DNA from: Winslowiella toletana
GTDB lineage: Bacteria; Pseudomonadota; Gammaproteobacteria; Enterobacterales; Enterobacteriaceae
DNA: 64,000 bases
Direction of reading: 5' to 3'
Assembly: GCF_032164335.1 (NCBI RefSeq)
Contig: NZ_CP134152.1
Location: forward strand, 4,092,001 to 4,156,000
The notes under the pieces are model-generated. The model saw nothing but the letters and a program-made list of their open reading frames with translations. It had not been told where the DNA came from and searched no databases. This document shows positions 18,362-27,249 of this stretch, one piece after another; within the stretch, counting starts at the first letter, position 1; every line of letters starts with the position of its first letter. The position numbers and the translations under genes are program-made.

Positions 18362-18693
18362 GATTGCCAATTAATGATGTTCTTTGAAATTAATACGTCA
18401 TTAAAAGACAGCTGTTCACCATAAGCTCCTTCATAACGCGCCATAATATTTTGCATTCCATCTACAGGAAAATGATGCTGTTGATGTGCATCGGCAATCA
18501 GAGTATTGAAGTGACCCTTAATGACGTCACAGCAAAGTTGCTTCTCTATTTTTATCATCGCCAAAAATAAATTTGTCGAAGATGATTTTTCCTGTTGGTT
18601 GAAATAGCTTTTACTGGCAACTATCATTGCGGCAATAAAAATCGCAACAAAGACTGTCAGCAACTTGCTAATAAAAAAATGATTAACCGTCAT
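18358..18693 (-). CDS. Small single-pass membrane protein coupled to the sigma factor
   Basis: The 111-residue product has one transmembrane segment near the N-terminus (LLTVFVAIFIAAMIVAS, about 12-28) and a polar domain of ~80 residues with adjacent Cys residues (KQLCCDVIK). I do not recognise the family. Its stop overlaps the start of the sigma-28 gene (ATGA), so the two are translationally coupled. A membrane-bound modulator or sensor for the sigma factor is a reasonable guess only. Confidence 0.65.
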   Translation of the reverse strand: MTVNHFFISKLLTVFVAIFIAAMIVASKSYFNQQEKSSSTNLFLAMIKIEKQLCCDVIKGHFNTLIADAHQQHHFPVDGMQNIMARYEGAYGEQLSFNDVLISKNIINWQS

Positions 18694-19127
18694 CTTTCAC
18701 ACCGTTGTTGATATAAATTGTTCGGTGCAGGATTCTCTGCCCACTACCGATAATTCAACTTTCTCAGCGCTAAAAAATAATCACACAGCTGATGTAAGCT
18801 CTGTGATCATTATCCTAAATATTGGTTAAATTCGTTCTAAGAAGTAACGACAGCGCAGATTAGAAAACTCTTGTCGTTAACGGGAAAACTCTCTCACCTT
18901 TAAATTTCAGATGAAACTCTCTGACGGAAAGACCATTAACATAATGATGTATATGATTTATTTATTTTTTTCAGCAAAGTGTGAAGCATTTATCAGCCGC
19001 GAGGTTTACACCCATGTTCAAGGAAAGATCGGCGCAGCCTCATGGATAGCGACGTATTTAAGTTTCCTGACAACGTGTCGTTGTGGGTAGGTATCGAATT
19101 TAATCGCGGTACTGGCAGGAAGATTGA
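18694..19127. promoter_or_regulatory. Intergenic region between the sigma operon and the flgM-like gene
   Basis: These 434 bp hold no supportable gene. They must contain two divergent promoters. I looked for a sigma-28 promoter (TAAA-N15-GCCGATAA type): a CCGATAA core occurs at 18746-18752, but no properly spaced -35 element accompanies it. A good ribosome site (aggaag) precedes the flgM-like start. Confidence 0.4.
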
Positions 19128-19352
19128 ATGAAATTGAGCGCATCATCAGAACAACGAATTGCCTCCGGTCTGGAGAGTGCTGAGGAAATAAACGGCATAA
19201 TCGATGAGGGACAGAAAGCGTTACAACAGCTGCCAGAAATTGACCAGGTTCGCATCGCCGAACTGAAACAAGCCATCGCGAACGGTAGCATCCCGCTGGA
19301 CGTCGATACTCTGGCCCGTAACATGCTGGATTATTTCCGCAACCGCGGATAA
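19128..19352 (+). CDS. FlgM-like anti-sigma-28 factor
   Basis: This 74-residue protein ends in the FlgM signature region: DQVRIAELKQAIANGSIPLD followed by TLARNMLDYFRNR, the two helices that bind sigma-28. The N-terminal half is polar and helical, and shorter than in typical FlgM (about 97 residues). AGGAAG lies about 6 bases before the ATG. It lies divergent from the sigma-28 gene, forming a compact sigma/anti-sigma pair. In flagellar systems FlgM is exported through the completed hook; without a flagellar export apparatus nearby, how inhibition would be relieved is unclear. Confidence 0.75.
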   Translation: MKLSASSEQRIASGLESAEEINGIIDEGQKALQQLPEIDQVRIAELKQAIANGSIPLDVDTLARNMLDYFRNRG

Positions 19353-19468
19353 CTGACAACGCAGGTGCACAACTGTTATAGAAAAATGTGCGGTAACTGT
19401 GCCTGTTATTACTGTTTACTTCGTGTTCTAATTTTACTCTGGCTGGAGTTTGATGACCGAGGTGAACA

Positions 19469-19954
19469 ATGAATGAAATAAAACAGATCCTGCAGCGCGA
19501 GATCGACACACTGAATCGTGAAGAGCAGCGCGACAACAAACCCCGCTTCAGCTTCAACTTTTTGAAATCCCATCCCGGCCTGTGGCTGTCGATGTATATC
19601 TGTTATGCCCTGAGTGTGGCACTGATCTTTACTACCGACTTCCTTGGCTGGCCAGCATTCTGGGGCGCATCCGTTTTCGTGCTGCTGATGAGCGTGTTGA
19701 TGCTGATGGATATCAATCCAAAATACCGCTTCGAAGATATCGACAATCTGCACGATTTGCGCGTCTGCTATTACGGCGAATGGTATTATGTGCGCACCCT
19801 GTCTGATACGGCAATCAACGAGATTCTCAATCACCACAATACGCCGGAAAAAGTGAAAGCCGGTATCCGCCATCTGTTATCGCAGAAGGGCGAAGTCGAT
19901 TTTTATGACGTCTATTCGCTGACCTGGGGGCAGGCGCGCGCCTCCTCAGTATAA
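19469..19954 (+). CDS. ylaC: YlaC family inner-membrane protein
   Basis: The 161-residue protein matches E. coli YlaC along its length: a conserved N-terminal stretch (REEQRDNKPRFSF), HPGLWLSMY, two transmembrane segments (about 38-55 and 60-76), then YRFEDIDNLHDLRVCYYGEW and KGEVDFYDVYSL. Its function is not known. GAGGTG precedes the ATG. In E. coli ylaC sits elsewhere on the chromosome, so its location beside flgM-like is not conserved. Confidence 0.85.
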   Translation: MNEIKQILQREIDTLNREEQRDNKPRFSFNFLKSHPGLWLSMYICYALSVALIFTTDFLGWPAFWGASVFVLLMSVLMLMDINPKYRFEDIDNLHDLRVCYYGEWYYVRTLSDTAINEILNHHNTPEKVKAGIRHLLSQKGEVDFYDVYSLTWGQARASSV

Positions 19955-19968
19955 TCCCCGTTCCTGCA

Positions 19969-21378
19969 TCACATCATGGCGGCTATCAGGCCGCCGAGAA
20001 CTGCCGCCGCCGCTTCCTGGGCATCATCCCAGACCCAGGCGGCATTAAAGCGAAAGTAGTTGGCATATTGCTGACCCGACGAGAACATACTGCCCGGCGC
20101 AATGCTGATATGGTGCTCAAGCGCACGGTAATAAAGCTCCGTTGCATTGACCTGTTTCGGCAGTTCAATCCAGAGAAAATAACCACCGTGTGAATCGTTA
20201 ATCCGCGTGCCGTAAGGCAGATGGCGCTTAAGTGACTGCCGCGCCAGGTTTTTGCGCTGTTCCAGTACCTGACGCAGTTTACGTAAATGGCTGTCATAAC
20301 TGCGGGTGCCCAGATAGTTGGCCAGCGCCAGCTGCATAGGTGCACTGGTCGACAGAGTACTCATCAGCTGCAAACGCTGAATACGCTGCGCATGTTTTCC
20401 TGCCGCCACCCAACCGACGCGAAAGCCCGCCACCAGATTTTTGGAAAATGATGAGCAGTGCAATACATTGCTGGTGTGATCAAAGGCTTTGGCCGGCAAA
20501 GGCTTATCCCCGCCAAAATAGAGTTCGCTGTAAACGTCATCCTCAATCAGCGCCACATTGTGTTCGGCTAACAAGGCCACCAGCTGCTGTTTCTTCTGCT
20601 TCGACAGCGTGAAACCGACCGGATTTTGCTGATTTGTCATCAGCCAACAGGCCTTGACTGGCCAGCGCTCCAGCGCCCTTTTCAGCTCATCAATATCCAT
20701 GCCGTGCTGCGGATCGGTGGCAATCGCCACTGCTTTAAGCTTCAGCCGCTCAATCGCCTGCAGTGCGCCATAAAACGACGGGTTCTCAATCACCACCCAG
20801 TCACCCGGCTCGGTAACCGCCTGCATGCTGAGGTTCAGCGCTTCCATTGCCCCATTGGTAATGACAATCTCATCGGGCGAAACGGTAATTCCCTGTTGGG
20901 CATAACGCTGGGCCAGCGTTTTGCGCAGCGCTTCATTACCTGGCGGTAAGTTATTAATGGCATCCGCTGAGGTCATGGTGCGCGAGACGCTGTTAAGAGA
21001 ACGCATTAGCTGGCGCTGCGGAAACAGCTCAGGATCGGGAAATGCCGAACCAAAAGGCACAATCAACGGATCGCGGCACGCCTGCAACACATCAAAGATA
21101 AAAGCGTTGATATCCACCGTTTCCGCCAGCTGGACTTTCTGGTGGCTGATCGGCTGGCTGAGAAATTCTGCACGCGGTGCCACATAGTAGCCAGACTGTG
21201 GACGCGAAACGATCCATCCCTGACTCTCCAGCACCTGATAAGCATGCATCACCGTCATTAAACTCAGGCCGCTAAGCGCCACTTGTTCGCGTAGCGACGG
21301 CAGTTTTTCACCCGGTTGCCAGACTTCGGCTTCCACTTGCGCGCGGATCTGATGGACCAGCTGTTGGTATTTTGCCAC
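19969..21378 (-). CDS. ydcR: YdcR-type MocR regulator (GntR HTH plus aminotransferase domain)
   Basis: The 469-residue product closely resembles E. coli YdcR: an N-terminal GntR winged helix (MAKYQQLVHQIRAQVEAE, LPSLREQVALSGLSLMTV, GWIVSRPQSGYYVAPRA) followed by a PLP aminotransferase-like domain (about 115-465) with EDDVYSELYFGG and the PLP Lys in SSFSKNLVAGFRVGWV. It is a DNA-binding transcriptional regulator whose effector is unknown. It is convergent with ylaC, 14 bp apart. No divergent target gene sits next to its promoter, since the upstream csuE gene points the same way. Confidence 0.88.
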   Translation of the reverse strand: MAKYQQLVHQIRAQVEAEVWQPGEKLPSLREQVALSGLSLMTVMHAYQVLESQGWIVSRPQSGYYVAPRAEFLSQPISHQKVQLAETVDINAFIFDVLQACRDPLIVPFGSAFPDPELFPQRQLMRSLNSVSRTMTSADAINNLPPGNEALRKTLAQRYAQQGITVSPDEIVITNGAMEALNLSMQAVTEPGDWVVIENPSFYGALQAIERLKLKAVAIATDPQHGMDIDELKRALERWPVKACWLMTNQQNPVGFTLSKQKKQQLVALLAEHNVALIEDDVYSELYFGGDKPLPAKAFDHTSNVLHCSSFSKNLVAGFRVGWVAAGKHAQRIQRLQLMSTLSTSAPMQLALANYLGTRSYDSHLRKLRQVLEQRKNLARQSLKRHLPYGTRINDSHGGYFLWIELPKQVNATELYYRALEHHISIAPGSMFSSGQQYANYFRFNAAWVWDDAQEAAAAVLGGLIAAMM

Positions 21379-21450
21379 GATCTGTTACAGGCCAGTTGAG
21401 AAAACAGAGCGACTATTATAGGTGATTGCTGGCCTGCGTCGAGGGCGTCA

Positions 21451-22446
21451 TCAGAAAGATAAATCGACTACCACGTTATCGGTATAGGTGCCCGGCGGTG
21501 GCGTTGAGATAAAATCAACCACCCTTGCGGTGTAGTTGTAGGTGCGTGTCAGGCCATCGCTGCTCACGGCACTGGAGGAGGCGCTGGACCAGCGGTCGGT
21601 CCCGGTTGGTCCCCAGTTAGTATTGGTGCTGGCTTTCAGAATGCTGTAATTAATCGTGTAGCCATTGTAGAGCATCCTACGTATGCCAAATATCGAGTTG
21701 TTACCATTGCTCAGGCCAACGGTATATGTACTACCTTTGGTGCAAACTACGCTTATCGACTGGGAAACCGGTGCGAAGGCAGTGGTCAACGGTGCGCTAC
21801 CAAAATTAAGGTTGGGTGCGGTGATGGTGGTGCAGTCATTACCAATCACCATCGTTACGGTAATCGGAATCGTGCCGGATCCATTCTGATCGCTGAGCGC
21901 GACACAGACCCCCCCTATATTTGCGCCAGTACAGACACGATAGGTCACCGCAATATTTAGCGTAACGGTATAGGTTCCGGCCGCTACCGTTTGCCCCGGC
22001 ACCGTGCGCAGATAGAGTGGGAAGGTGAAGTTAAGCCCACCCAGCAAACCGATCAGATTGCCAAGCTGGGTTGACGTGTAAGTGACGGCGGTCGCACCAA
22101 TCGTCATTTCTGATGTACAGTTTGATGTCGAGCAAAGCCTGACAGGGATATTATCCGGCCCTGAATCACCTGCGCGTTTCATGGTGCCGCGCAGGGCATC
22201 AGCCGAGACAGCACTGGCTCCTGACAGCCGCAGCGTTACGCTATTGGTCGCCAGCAGCGACAGAATATTACCCGCGCCGCAGTTAACATGCACTTCCGTG
22301 GAGGTGCTGCTCACCGTGCTGTTCACCGCAAAGGAGCTGGCGGAGCCAAAGCTGGCGGTGGAGGCTGGCAGCGTGCAGGCTGCCCAGCCTCCAGAGGAAA
22401 ACACCAGCGTGATTAACGCTACAAGCGCGGCAAGAAGATTTTTCAT
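21451..22446 (-). CDS. csuE: CsuE-like tip adhesin of the archaic pilus (two SCPU domains)
   Basis: The 331-residue protein starts with a signal peptide ending near GGWAAC and contains two spore coat U/SCPU-type domains: an N-terminal one (about 22-195) and a C-terminal one (about 205-331, ending TYTDNVVVDLSF, the donor-strand-complemented pilin end). Two-domain SCPU proteins are the tip adhesins (CsuE) of archaic chaperone-usher pili, known from Acinetobacter to bind hydrophobic surfaces. The gene overlaps the usher stop by 4 bp and is last in the operon. The Cys pairs expected for pilin disulphides are present. Confidence 0.85.
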   Translation of the reverse strand: MKNLLAALVALITLVFSSGGWAACTLPASTASFGSASSFAVNSTVSSTSTEVHVNCGAGNILSLLATNSVTLRLSGASAVSADALRGTMKRAGDSGPDNIPVRLCSTSNCTSEMTIGATAVTYTSTQLGNLIGLLGGLNFTFPLYLRTVPGQTVAAGTYTVTLNIAVTYRVCTGANIGGVCVALSDQNGSGTIPITVTMVIGNDCTTITAPNLNFGSAPLTTAFAPVSQSISVVCTKGSTYTVGLSNGNNSIFGIRRMLYNGYTINYSILKASTNTNWGPTGTDRWSSASSSAVSSDGLTRTYNYTARVVDFISTPPPGTYTDNVVVDLSF

Positions 22447-24893
22447 CGGCGTTTTCCTGAAGATAAGTCAGACAATGATGCTGTAGTGGAAGCGACGGGT
22501 GCGGAAGGCAGGTTGCAGACAATCGGCCCATAGGTGCTTAATCCTTTTGGCTTACCGTCTGCAATCACCAGCCGGGTTTCGCAGCGCCTGCCGTCTGGCG
22601 TCACCGCCACAATCTGATTGTCGGCAGTCAGGTTTTCCATCCAGCTAAGACCATCCCAGCCAACATATTCGATGGCCTGCCCACGGCGATAGATTTGCGT
22701 TGAAACCGGTAATGGCTGACCCTGCTGGTCATGCAGGATTACGCTGGCCGCGCGAAGCGGTTCAATCGGGAAGTCGAGCAGATAGCCACTTTGCCGCTTC
22801 ACGGCAAAACGTTTTTCCACTTCAGGCGCGGTCATATCGGCGGGCAGATTAAGGGTATCAATACCGTACTTCGCCGGATAATAAGAGCTGATGCCAGGCA
22901 CCAGCAAATAACCCTGGCTGTCGGTTTTTCCCATCGACTGGTTTTCATAACGCACGTTGATATCGGGATAACCCGTTTTCACCAGAACAAAGGCATCGTT
23001 AACCTGGTTAGCGGCAAACACTCCGCCATCCATCAGCAGCAGCGAACCGGAAAGATCGGCCCATTGCGTGGTGTTATCGCTGTCGCCATAGAAACCGACC
23101 GAAGTATCAATCTTGCGGTTACGCCAGTTCAGGCTGGCCTGCCGATAATCACTGCCGACACTCTGATGCGCCCAGGAAGCATCCCAGGCCAGGCCGCCAT
23201 CGCTTGGCATCGATCGTGACACCCACGCGCGCTGTGCAGTCCCCCCCTGCTGATTACGCTCGGTACTCAGGCTGGCACTGTAATGCTCGCCGAATGGGAT
23301 AATCAGCGATATTGCTCCCGCCCAGTCACCCTGCTGCTGATCGCGGCTGGCGGAAACGTACAGGCTGCTATTTCCCCAGATATTTTTGCTCCATGACAGA
23401 TTCCACAGCCGGGTGCGATCGCCCGATCCTGACGTGATATCGATAAATGCGGCCCCCAGGCTGCCGAAACGATTAAGGGAAACGCTGGCATTATATTGGG
23501 CACTACGGCGACTCAGCGTGTATCGACTGTTGCTGTTATTTCCCTGCCGGCTGCCATACAGCCCCAGATCGCCGTAGCTGCTGGTGCGAATGGTGTGCTG
23601 AGTACCGACATTGAACCAGCGCTGGTTATATTGATATCCCCAGCTGTATTGCCTGCCGCTATCAGCATACATCCGGCTCTGGGCCAGCGCGCCGTTTACC
23701 ACCCCCAGCGAACCGATTTTCATCTGGGCGCCAGCGCCGCCTAACGCCAGTGACTCTGCGCCCTCGGCGTGGGTTTCCAGCGTCAGCCAGTCGGTAACGC
23801 CATAGCGCAGCGAGCCGCTGGTCGCTGCCGGTCCATAATCGAAGTTACTGATGCCGTAATTTTGGCGGATGCTCCCGGCCGCAACCGAATAGTCAGTCAG
23901 ACCCGGCTTTAGCAGATCGCTGGAGACATAAAATGGCAGTGTGGTGGTTACCTGGCGGCCAACCGCATCAGTGGTGACAATCACCGCGTTCCCGGCACCA
24001 TTGACGAAGGGCATATTGGTTAATGAGTAAGGCCCCGGCTGCACATTGTTGCTGCTGTTGCGGTAGCCATTAACGAACAGATCAACCGTTGAGGGAACGG
24101 CGGCCTGACCGGCGAAGGATGGCAGCGGATAAGTCACCAGATCCGGGCGTAAAGAGAAGTCGCGGCCGAACTGTACGCCGCCGATACGCACGCTGCTGCT
24201 CCAGCCCACAGAGTCGGTGACCAAATCACCCAACCGCCAGCTCAGCGCATCGTCTTCATCCTGATAGGTCCAGTAAGTGTCATAACGTATATAGCCGTCA
24301 TCCTGATAACTGGATTCATTGCTCAACTGCTGCTGCCATACCCCGTTACTGATAAACTGACCGGAATCACCAAACAAACGAAACTCATTCCACGCCGAAT
24401 AGCGCGTGCCTCGGTTATCTGCGCGGCTGGCATACAGATCGTAGTTAAACAGCACGCCGCTACTGGTTCGGCCCGGATAGCGTAATGCATGCTTACCGCC
24501 GGAGAAATTTTGCTCGGGTAGCCACTCACTGGGCACCGTCAGAACCATACGCTGACCGGCGCTGTCATACTCTGCTTTAACTCCTGGCAGAGTGGTCACA
24601 TCCACCTGTTCGCCGGGTATTTTAGACGCCGGGATACCCGCGCTTTGCAGATCCGCAGCGCGTAACAGATAGTGCCCGTCGCGAAACTGCACCGGCACAA
24701 TCGCGCCGCGATCGGATTCGTTCACCACCAACCCCAGCATATACTGCTGATTCTTCACGCTATTACTGGTTGCTACCGGAGGCGGCAAGGTATCCCAGGT
24801 TTCCCCATAGCCACTCACCGGTGATAGCCAACAGATTACCCCGCTGATAACCAGCGAATAGCGCCGCGCAGGCGGTGACCAAAAGTTAGCCAT
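22443..24893 (-). CDS. csuD: Archaic chaperone-usher pilus outer-membrane usher (CsuD)
   Basis: The 816-residue protein is an outer-membrane usher that secretes and assembles the pilus subunits. After a signal peptide (about 1-30, ending near GYGET) come the usher N-terminal domain (DGHYLLRAADLQSAGIP), the 24-strand barrel with the plug-flanking signature TVDLFVNGYRNSSNNVQPGP and FVNGAGNAVIVTTDAVGRQV, and C-terminal domains (KTGYPDINVRYENQSMGKTD and RRCETRLVIADGKP). It begins 3 bp after the chaperone stop and overlaps the adhesin start. Length and order match the Csu system. Confidence 0.92.
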   Translation of the reverse strand: MANFWSPPARRYSLVISGVICWLSPVSGYGETWDTLPPPVATSNSVKNQQYMLGLVVNESDRGAIVPVQFRDGHYLLRAADLQSAGIPASKIPGEQVDVTTLPGVKAEYDSAGQRMVLTVPSEWLPEQNFSGGKHALRYPGRTSSGVLFNYDLYASRADNRGTRYSAWNEFRLFGDSGQFISNGVWQQQLSNESSYQDDGYIRYDTYWTYQDEDDALSWRLGDLVTDSVGWSSSVRIGGVQFGRDFSLRPDLVTYPLPSFAGQAAVPSTVDLFVNGYRNSSNNVQPGPYSLTNMPFVNGAGNAVIVTTDAVGRQVTTTLPFYVSSDLLKPGLTDYSVAAGSIRQNYGISNFDYGPAATSGSLRYGVTDWLTLETHAEGAESLALGGAGAQMKIGSLGVVNGALAQSRMYADSGRQYSWGYQYNQRWFNVGTQHTIRTSSYGDLGLYGSRQGNNSNSRYTLSRRSAQYNASVSLNRFGSLGAAFIDITSGSGDRTRLWNLSWSKNIWGNSSLYVSASRDQQQGDWAGAISLIIPFGEHYSASLSTERNQQGGTAQRAWVSRSMPSDGGLAWDASWAHQSVGSDYRQASLNWRNRKIDTSVGFYGDSDNTTQWADLSGSLLLMDGGVFAANQVNDAFVLVKTGYPDINVRYENQSMGKTDSQGYLLVPGISSYYPAKYGIDTLNLPADMTAPEVEKRFAVKRQSGYLLDFPIEPLRAASVILHDQQGQPLPVSTQIYRRGQAIEYVGWDGLSWMENLTADNQIVAVTPDGRRCETRLVIADGKPKGLSTYGPIVCNLPSAPVASTTASLSDLSSGKRR

Positions 24894-24896
24894 TAT

Positions 24897-25604
24897 TTAA
24901 CGTTCAGAGCCGCTACTACGCCAGGGTTTACTATTTACCTCTGCGACCAGTTGAGAACCTGACGACGCCGGAAAAGAGAGCGGCCAGCGCATGGTGTTTT
25001 TGCCCAGCACGTAGCCCAGTAATCCCTCCGACATATTGCGTCCGCCAATTGAGACTTTACTCAGGCGCGCATGTACCGCACTACGGTTGGTTACCTCAAG
25101 GAACGATTTTCCCTGCTCATTGACCACCCGCCAGCTGAGATCGGGTTCGGTAGTAGTAGCATCGAGCCCCTGACCATAGACAAATAAAGGCACCGAGTAA
25201 CGCATCTGGAAATTTAATCCAACCTGATTCTTCCCTTCCTCTTTTGGCGTCGGAATTTCATCCAGCAACACCCGCCAGGCGGTTTCCTGACCGGAAGCCG
25301 GTGGAACCTGCTTAATCAAACGCACCAACTGTCTTTTTCCCGGCTCTATACGTACCAGCGGCGGGCTGGCTACCACCTGTGTCTGCGTTTGATATTGTTC
25401 CTTGCCATTCACCTGGTTCCAGCCAAACACTCGCACCTGCATCAGCGTGGTGGACGTTCCGCGATTTTCCAGCCAAAGCTCGGTCGCTTTCTGGTCGCTG
25501 CTGATTTTAGGATCAATAGGCCAAATCATTACTGAGTTACCCGCATGGGCCAGACTCGTAGTCAACGTCGCCAGCAGCAGTAATGCGACACGAGCAATAT
25601 TCAT
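24897..25604 (-). CDS. csuC: Periplasmic pilus chaperone (CsuC)
   Basis: I prefer the ATG at 25604 because AAGGA lies at proper spacing (an in-frame ATG at 25613 sits directly on AAGG). The 235-residue product has a signal peptide (to about THS-type cut at LAHAG) and two immunoglobulin-like domains of a PapD-type chaperone: ATELWLENRGTSTTLMQVRV, the basic subunit-anchoring region RIEPGKRQLVRLI and a C-terminal domain (LEVTNRSAVHARLSKVSIGG). It folds the SCPU pilins by donor-strand complementation. The tight spacing to csuD confirms the operon. Confidence 0.9.
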   Translation of the reverse strand: MNIARVALLLLATLTTSLAHAGNSVMIWPIDPKISSDQKATELWLENRGTSTTLMQVRVFGWNQVNGKEQYQTQTQVVASPPLVRIEPGKRQLVRLIKQVPPASGQETAWRVLLDEIPTPKEEGKNQVGLNFQMRYSVPLFVYGQGLDATTTEPDLSWRVVNEQGKSFLEVTNRSAVHARLSKVSIGGRNMSEGLLGYVLGKNTMRWPLSFPASSGSQLVAEVNSKPWRSSGSER

Positions 25605-25634
25605 TCCAGACATCCTTTTAAAATAAATGATGCA

Positions 25635-26159
25635 TTACCAGCTCAGGGTAACCGTCAGGGTATCGCTATAGTTTCCGGCACGCTTAACGCCGCTCAACTG
25701 CAATAAGCCGTAAATTGGCAGCGTAATGTTGTTAGAGTCGCTGTAAGTTACCGCCACATTTTGATTAATCGGGATCTCACTGGCGGCGCTGTGGCTTGAG
25801 TTGGTAAACAGTCGGTAGGTTATTTGATCGCTGAAGTTAGCGATTTTAAGGTGACGCGTGTTGGATGAAGCGTGAATGCCACCATTAATACTCATGTTCA
25901 AAGTCGTACCCGGCGTGCAGGCCAAAATAATGGTGGTGCTCTGCACATAGCTGGCGCTGACGCTGGTTGAGGACACCCCGGAATGAGTACCAAAGTCCAG
26001 TGTGCCAAACACACCGGTATTAGTGCCGGAAACCGCACAGCCTGCGACAATCGTCGCCGAAACCAGAAAAGTCTGCGTTGGCAATGACCGTGCACTGCTG
26101 ACGTATAACGTCAGCAAGATGCACAGTACAGGTACACGTCTGGTGATGAGCACTGACAT
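25635..26159 (-). CDS. Minor SCPU-domain pilin (CsuA/CsuB-like)
   Basis: The start is set at the ATG at 26159; a TTG 9 bp further upstream is in frame. The 174-residue product has a signal peptide (VPVLCILLTLYVSSARS) and one SCPU/spore coat U domain (FLVSATIVAGCAVSG, LDFGTHSGVSS, ending NYSDTLTVTLSW). It is a structural subunit of the archaic pilus. Acinetobacter has two such minor subunits (CsuA and CsuB); this operon has only one, so I do not choose between the names. Confidence 0.8.
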   Translation of the reverse strand: MSVLITRRVPVLCILLTLYVSSARSLPTQTFLVSATIVAGCAVSGTNTGVFGTLDFGTHSGVSSTSVSASYVQSTTIILACTPGTTLNMSINGGIHASSNTRHLKIANFSDQITYRLFTNSSHSAASEIPINQNVAVTYSDSNNITLPIYGLLQLSGVKRAGNYSDTLTVTLSW

Positions 26160-26191
26160 TCCTGACAACCCGTTATCCCTGACAACAAGAA

Positions 26192-26761
26192 TCAGTAGTT
26201 CACAACGACGTTAATAGTGTCTGAGTAGGTTCCTACCGGGATATTCGCGTTGTAATCTCCGCCGGTAATCCGTCCATAGATAGGGTAGTTTTCACCGTTG
26301 ACCGGATCGGGCGTACCACTGGCAGTCAGATCCGCGCCGTCGGCAATTACCGTCGCAAAGCCAGCGTCGTTATACAGCGTATAGGCAATGCCCTGAGTGT
26401 TATCGCTGTCCAGCAGCAGATAACGTGGTGAGGCGGTAACATCACCATAGGTATCACCGGACGGGGCGCCATTACTGCTGTCAATCTGTACGTTGTAATC
26501 TTCGTCGTTGGTGCAGTTGACATAGATACCGTTACCCACCGGACCAACCAACGTGGCGGTAAGCGTATCAAAGGTCGCTGCACTGGTACCAAAGCTCAAA
26601 TCACCGAAGTCGACATTGGTGGTAGTCGGTTGACCATTGACCAGACAGCCGGTTGTCAGCGTCAATGTGGCATTAATCGTTCCCGTTGTGGTGGCGGCAA
26701 AGCCTGAAGAAGCAACACCGAGGCTCAGACCACAACCCATCAGAAAAAGCTTCATTTTCAT
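26192..26761 (-). CDS. Major pilin subunit of archaic pilus (CsuA/B-like)
   Basis: The 189-residue product has a signal peptide (MKMKLFLMGCGLSLGVASSG, cut near FAATT) and an SCPU domain: LTTGCLVNGQPTTTNVDFGD, two Cys (C in TTGCLV and YVNCTND) and the terminal beta strand TYSDTINVVVNY. It is the first gene of the operon, as the major rod subunit CsuA/B is, and has a good ribosome site (GGAATAATTATG). It probably builds the zigzag pilus rod by donor-strand exchange. Confidence 0.85.
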   Translation of the reverse strand: MKMKLFLMGCGLSLGVASSGFAATTTGTINATLTLTTGCLVNGQPTTTNVDFGDLSFGTSAATFDTLTATLVGPVGNGIYVNCTNDEDYNVQIDSSNGAPSGDTYGDVTASPRYLLLDSDNTQGIAYTLYNDAGFATVIADGADLTASGTPDPVNGENYPIYGRITGGDYNANIPVGTYSDTINVVVNY

Positions 26762-27249
26762 AATTATTCCTTACTAATTAGTGTGATGATTGTGCTTTCC
26801 AGACTGGCTAACAATTAACAAAAAAAGCTGTTTTGGATCCCTCTGGCTACAGGTTATTGAAGTACCGATGAATTAGTTCGAAATTTGAATTAATGCTTAT
26901 GCATCAATTTTATTAATTATATATCACCCTCACCTCTGCCCTTACAATCAAAATTAAAAAATATTTCAAAGTATGTGGATTACAACCAAAATGATTGAGT
27001 CACGTTACCAGCTGGGGCCTCGTCGCACATGTCAAAGATATTACTGGCTGGCTATAGGCGATTTTTTTCTCCAGTGGTATTTTCTTCCCTCAATAAAATC
27101 GATTAATTGATTTAATAAATCGCGCAGCCCACAGCCGGCGGCAATAACAGTGTTTTTATTCAGACTTTTCGCAGAAAATACGCCTGAGTAATTTTCTTTT
27201 ATCCACACCAAATCATCAGCTCATTGGTTATCAGCACTTGGGAATATCT
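26762..27249. promoter_or_regulatory. Divergent csu / GGDEF-EAL intergenic region
   Basis: The 488 bp are AT-rich, especially at 26880-26980 (attaattatatatcac), and contain no supportable gene. The csu promoter must lie here on the minus strand and that of the GGDEF-EAL gene on the plus strand. Long AT-rich tracts of this kind are common H-NS targets; that is inference. I see no clear operator palindrome. Confidence 0.4.

Noticed and set aside
18746..18752. Sigma-28 promoter core CCGATAA upstream of flgM-like
   Set aside because: The nearest TAAA-type -35 element is too far (about 25 bp spacer), so it does not form a proper promoter.
17663..19954. A full second flagellar (Flag-2) cluster
   Set aside because: Only a sigma-28 and a FlgM-like gene are present; no hook, rod, export or filament genes are found in the window.
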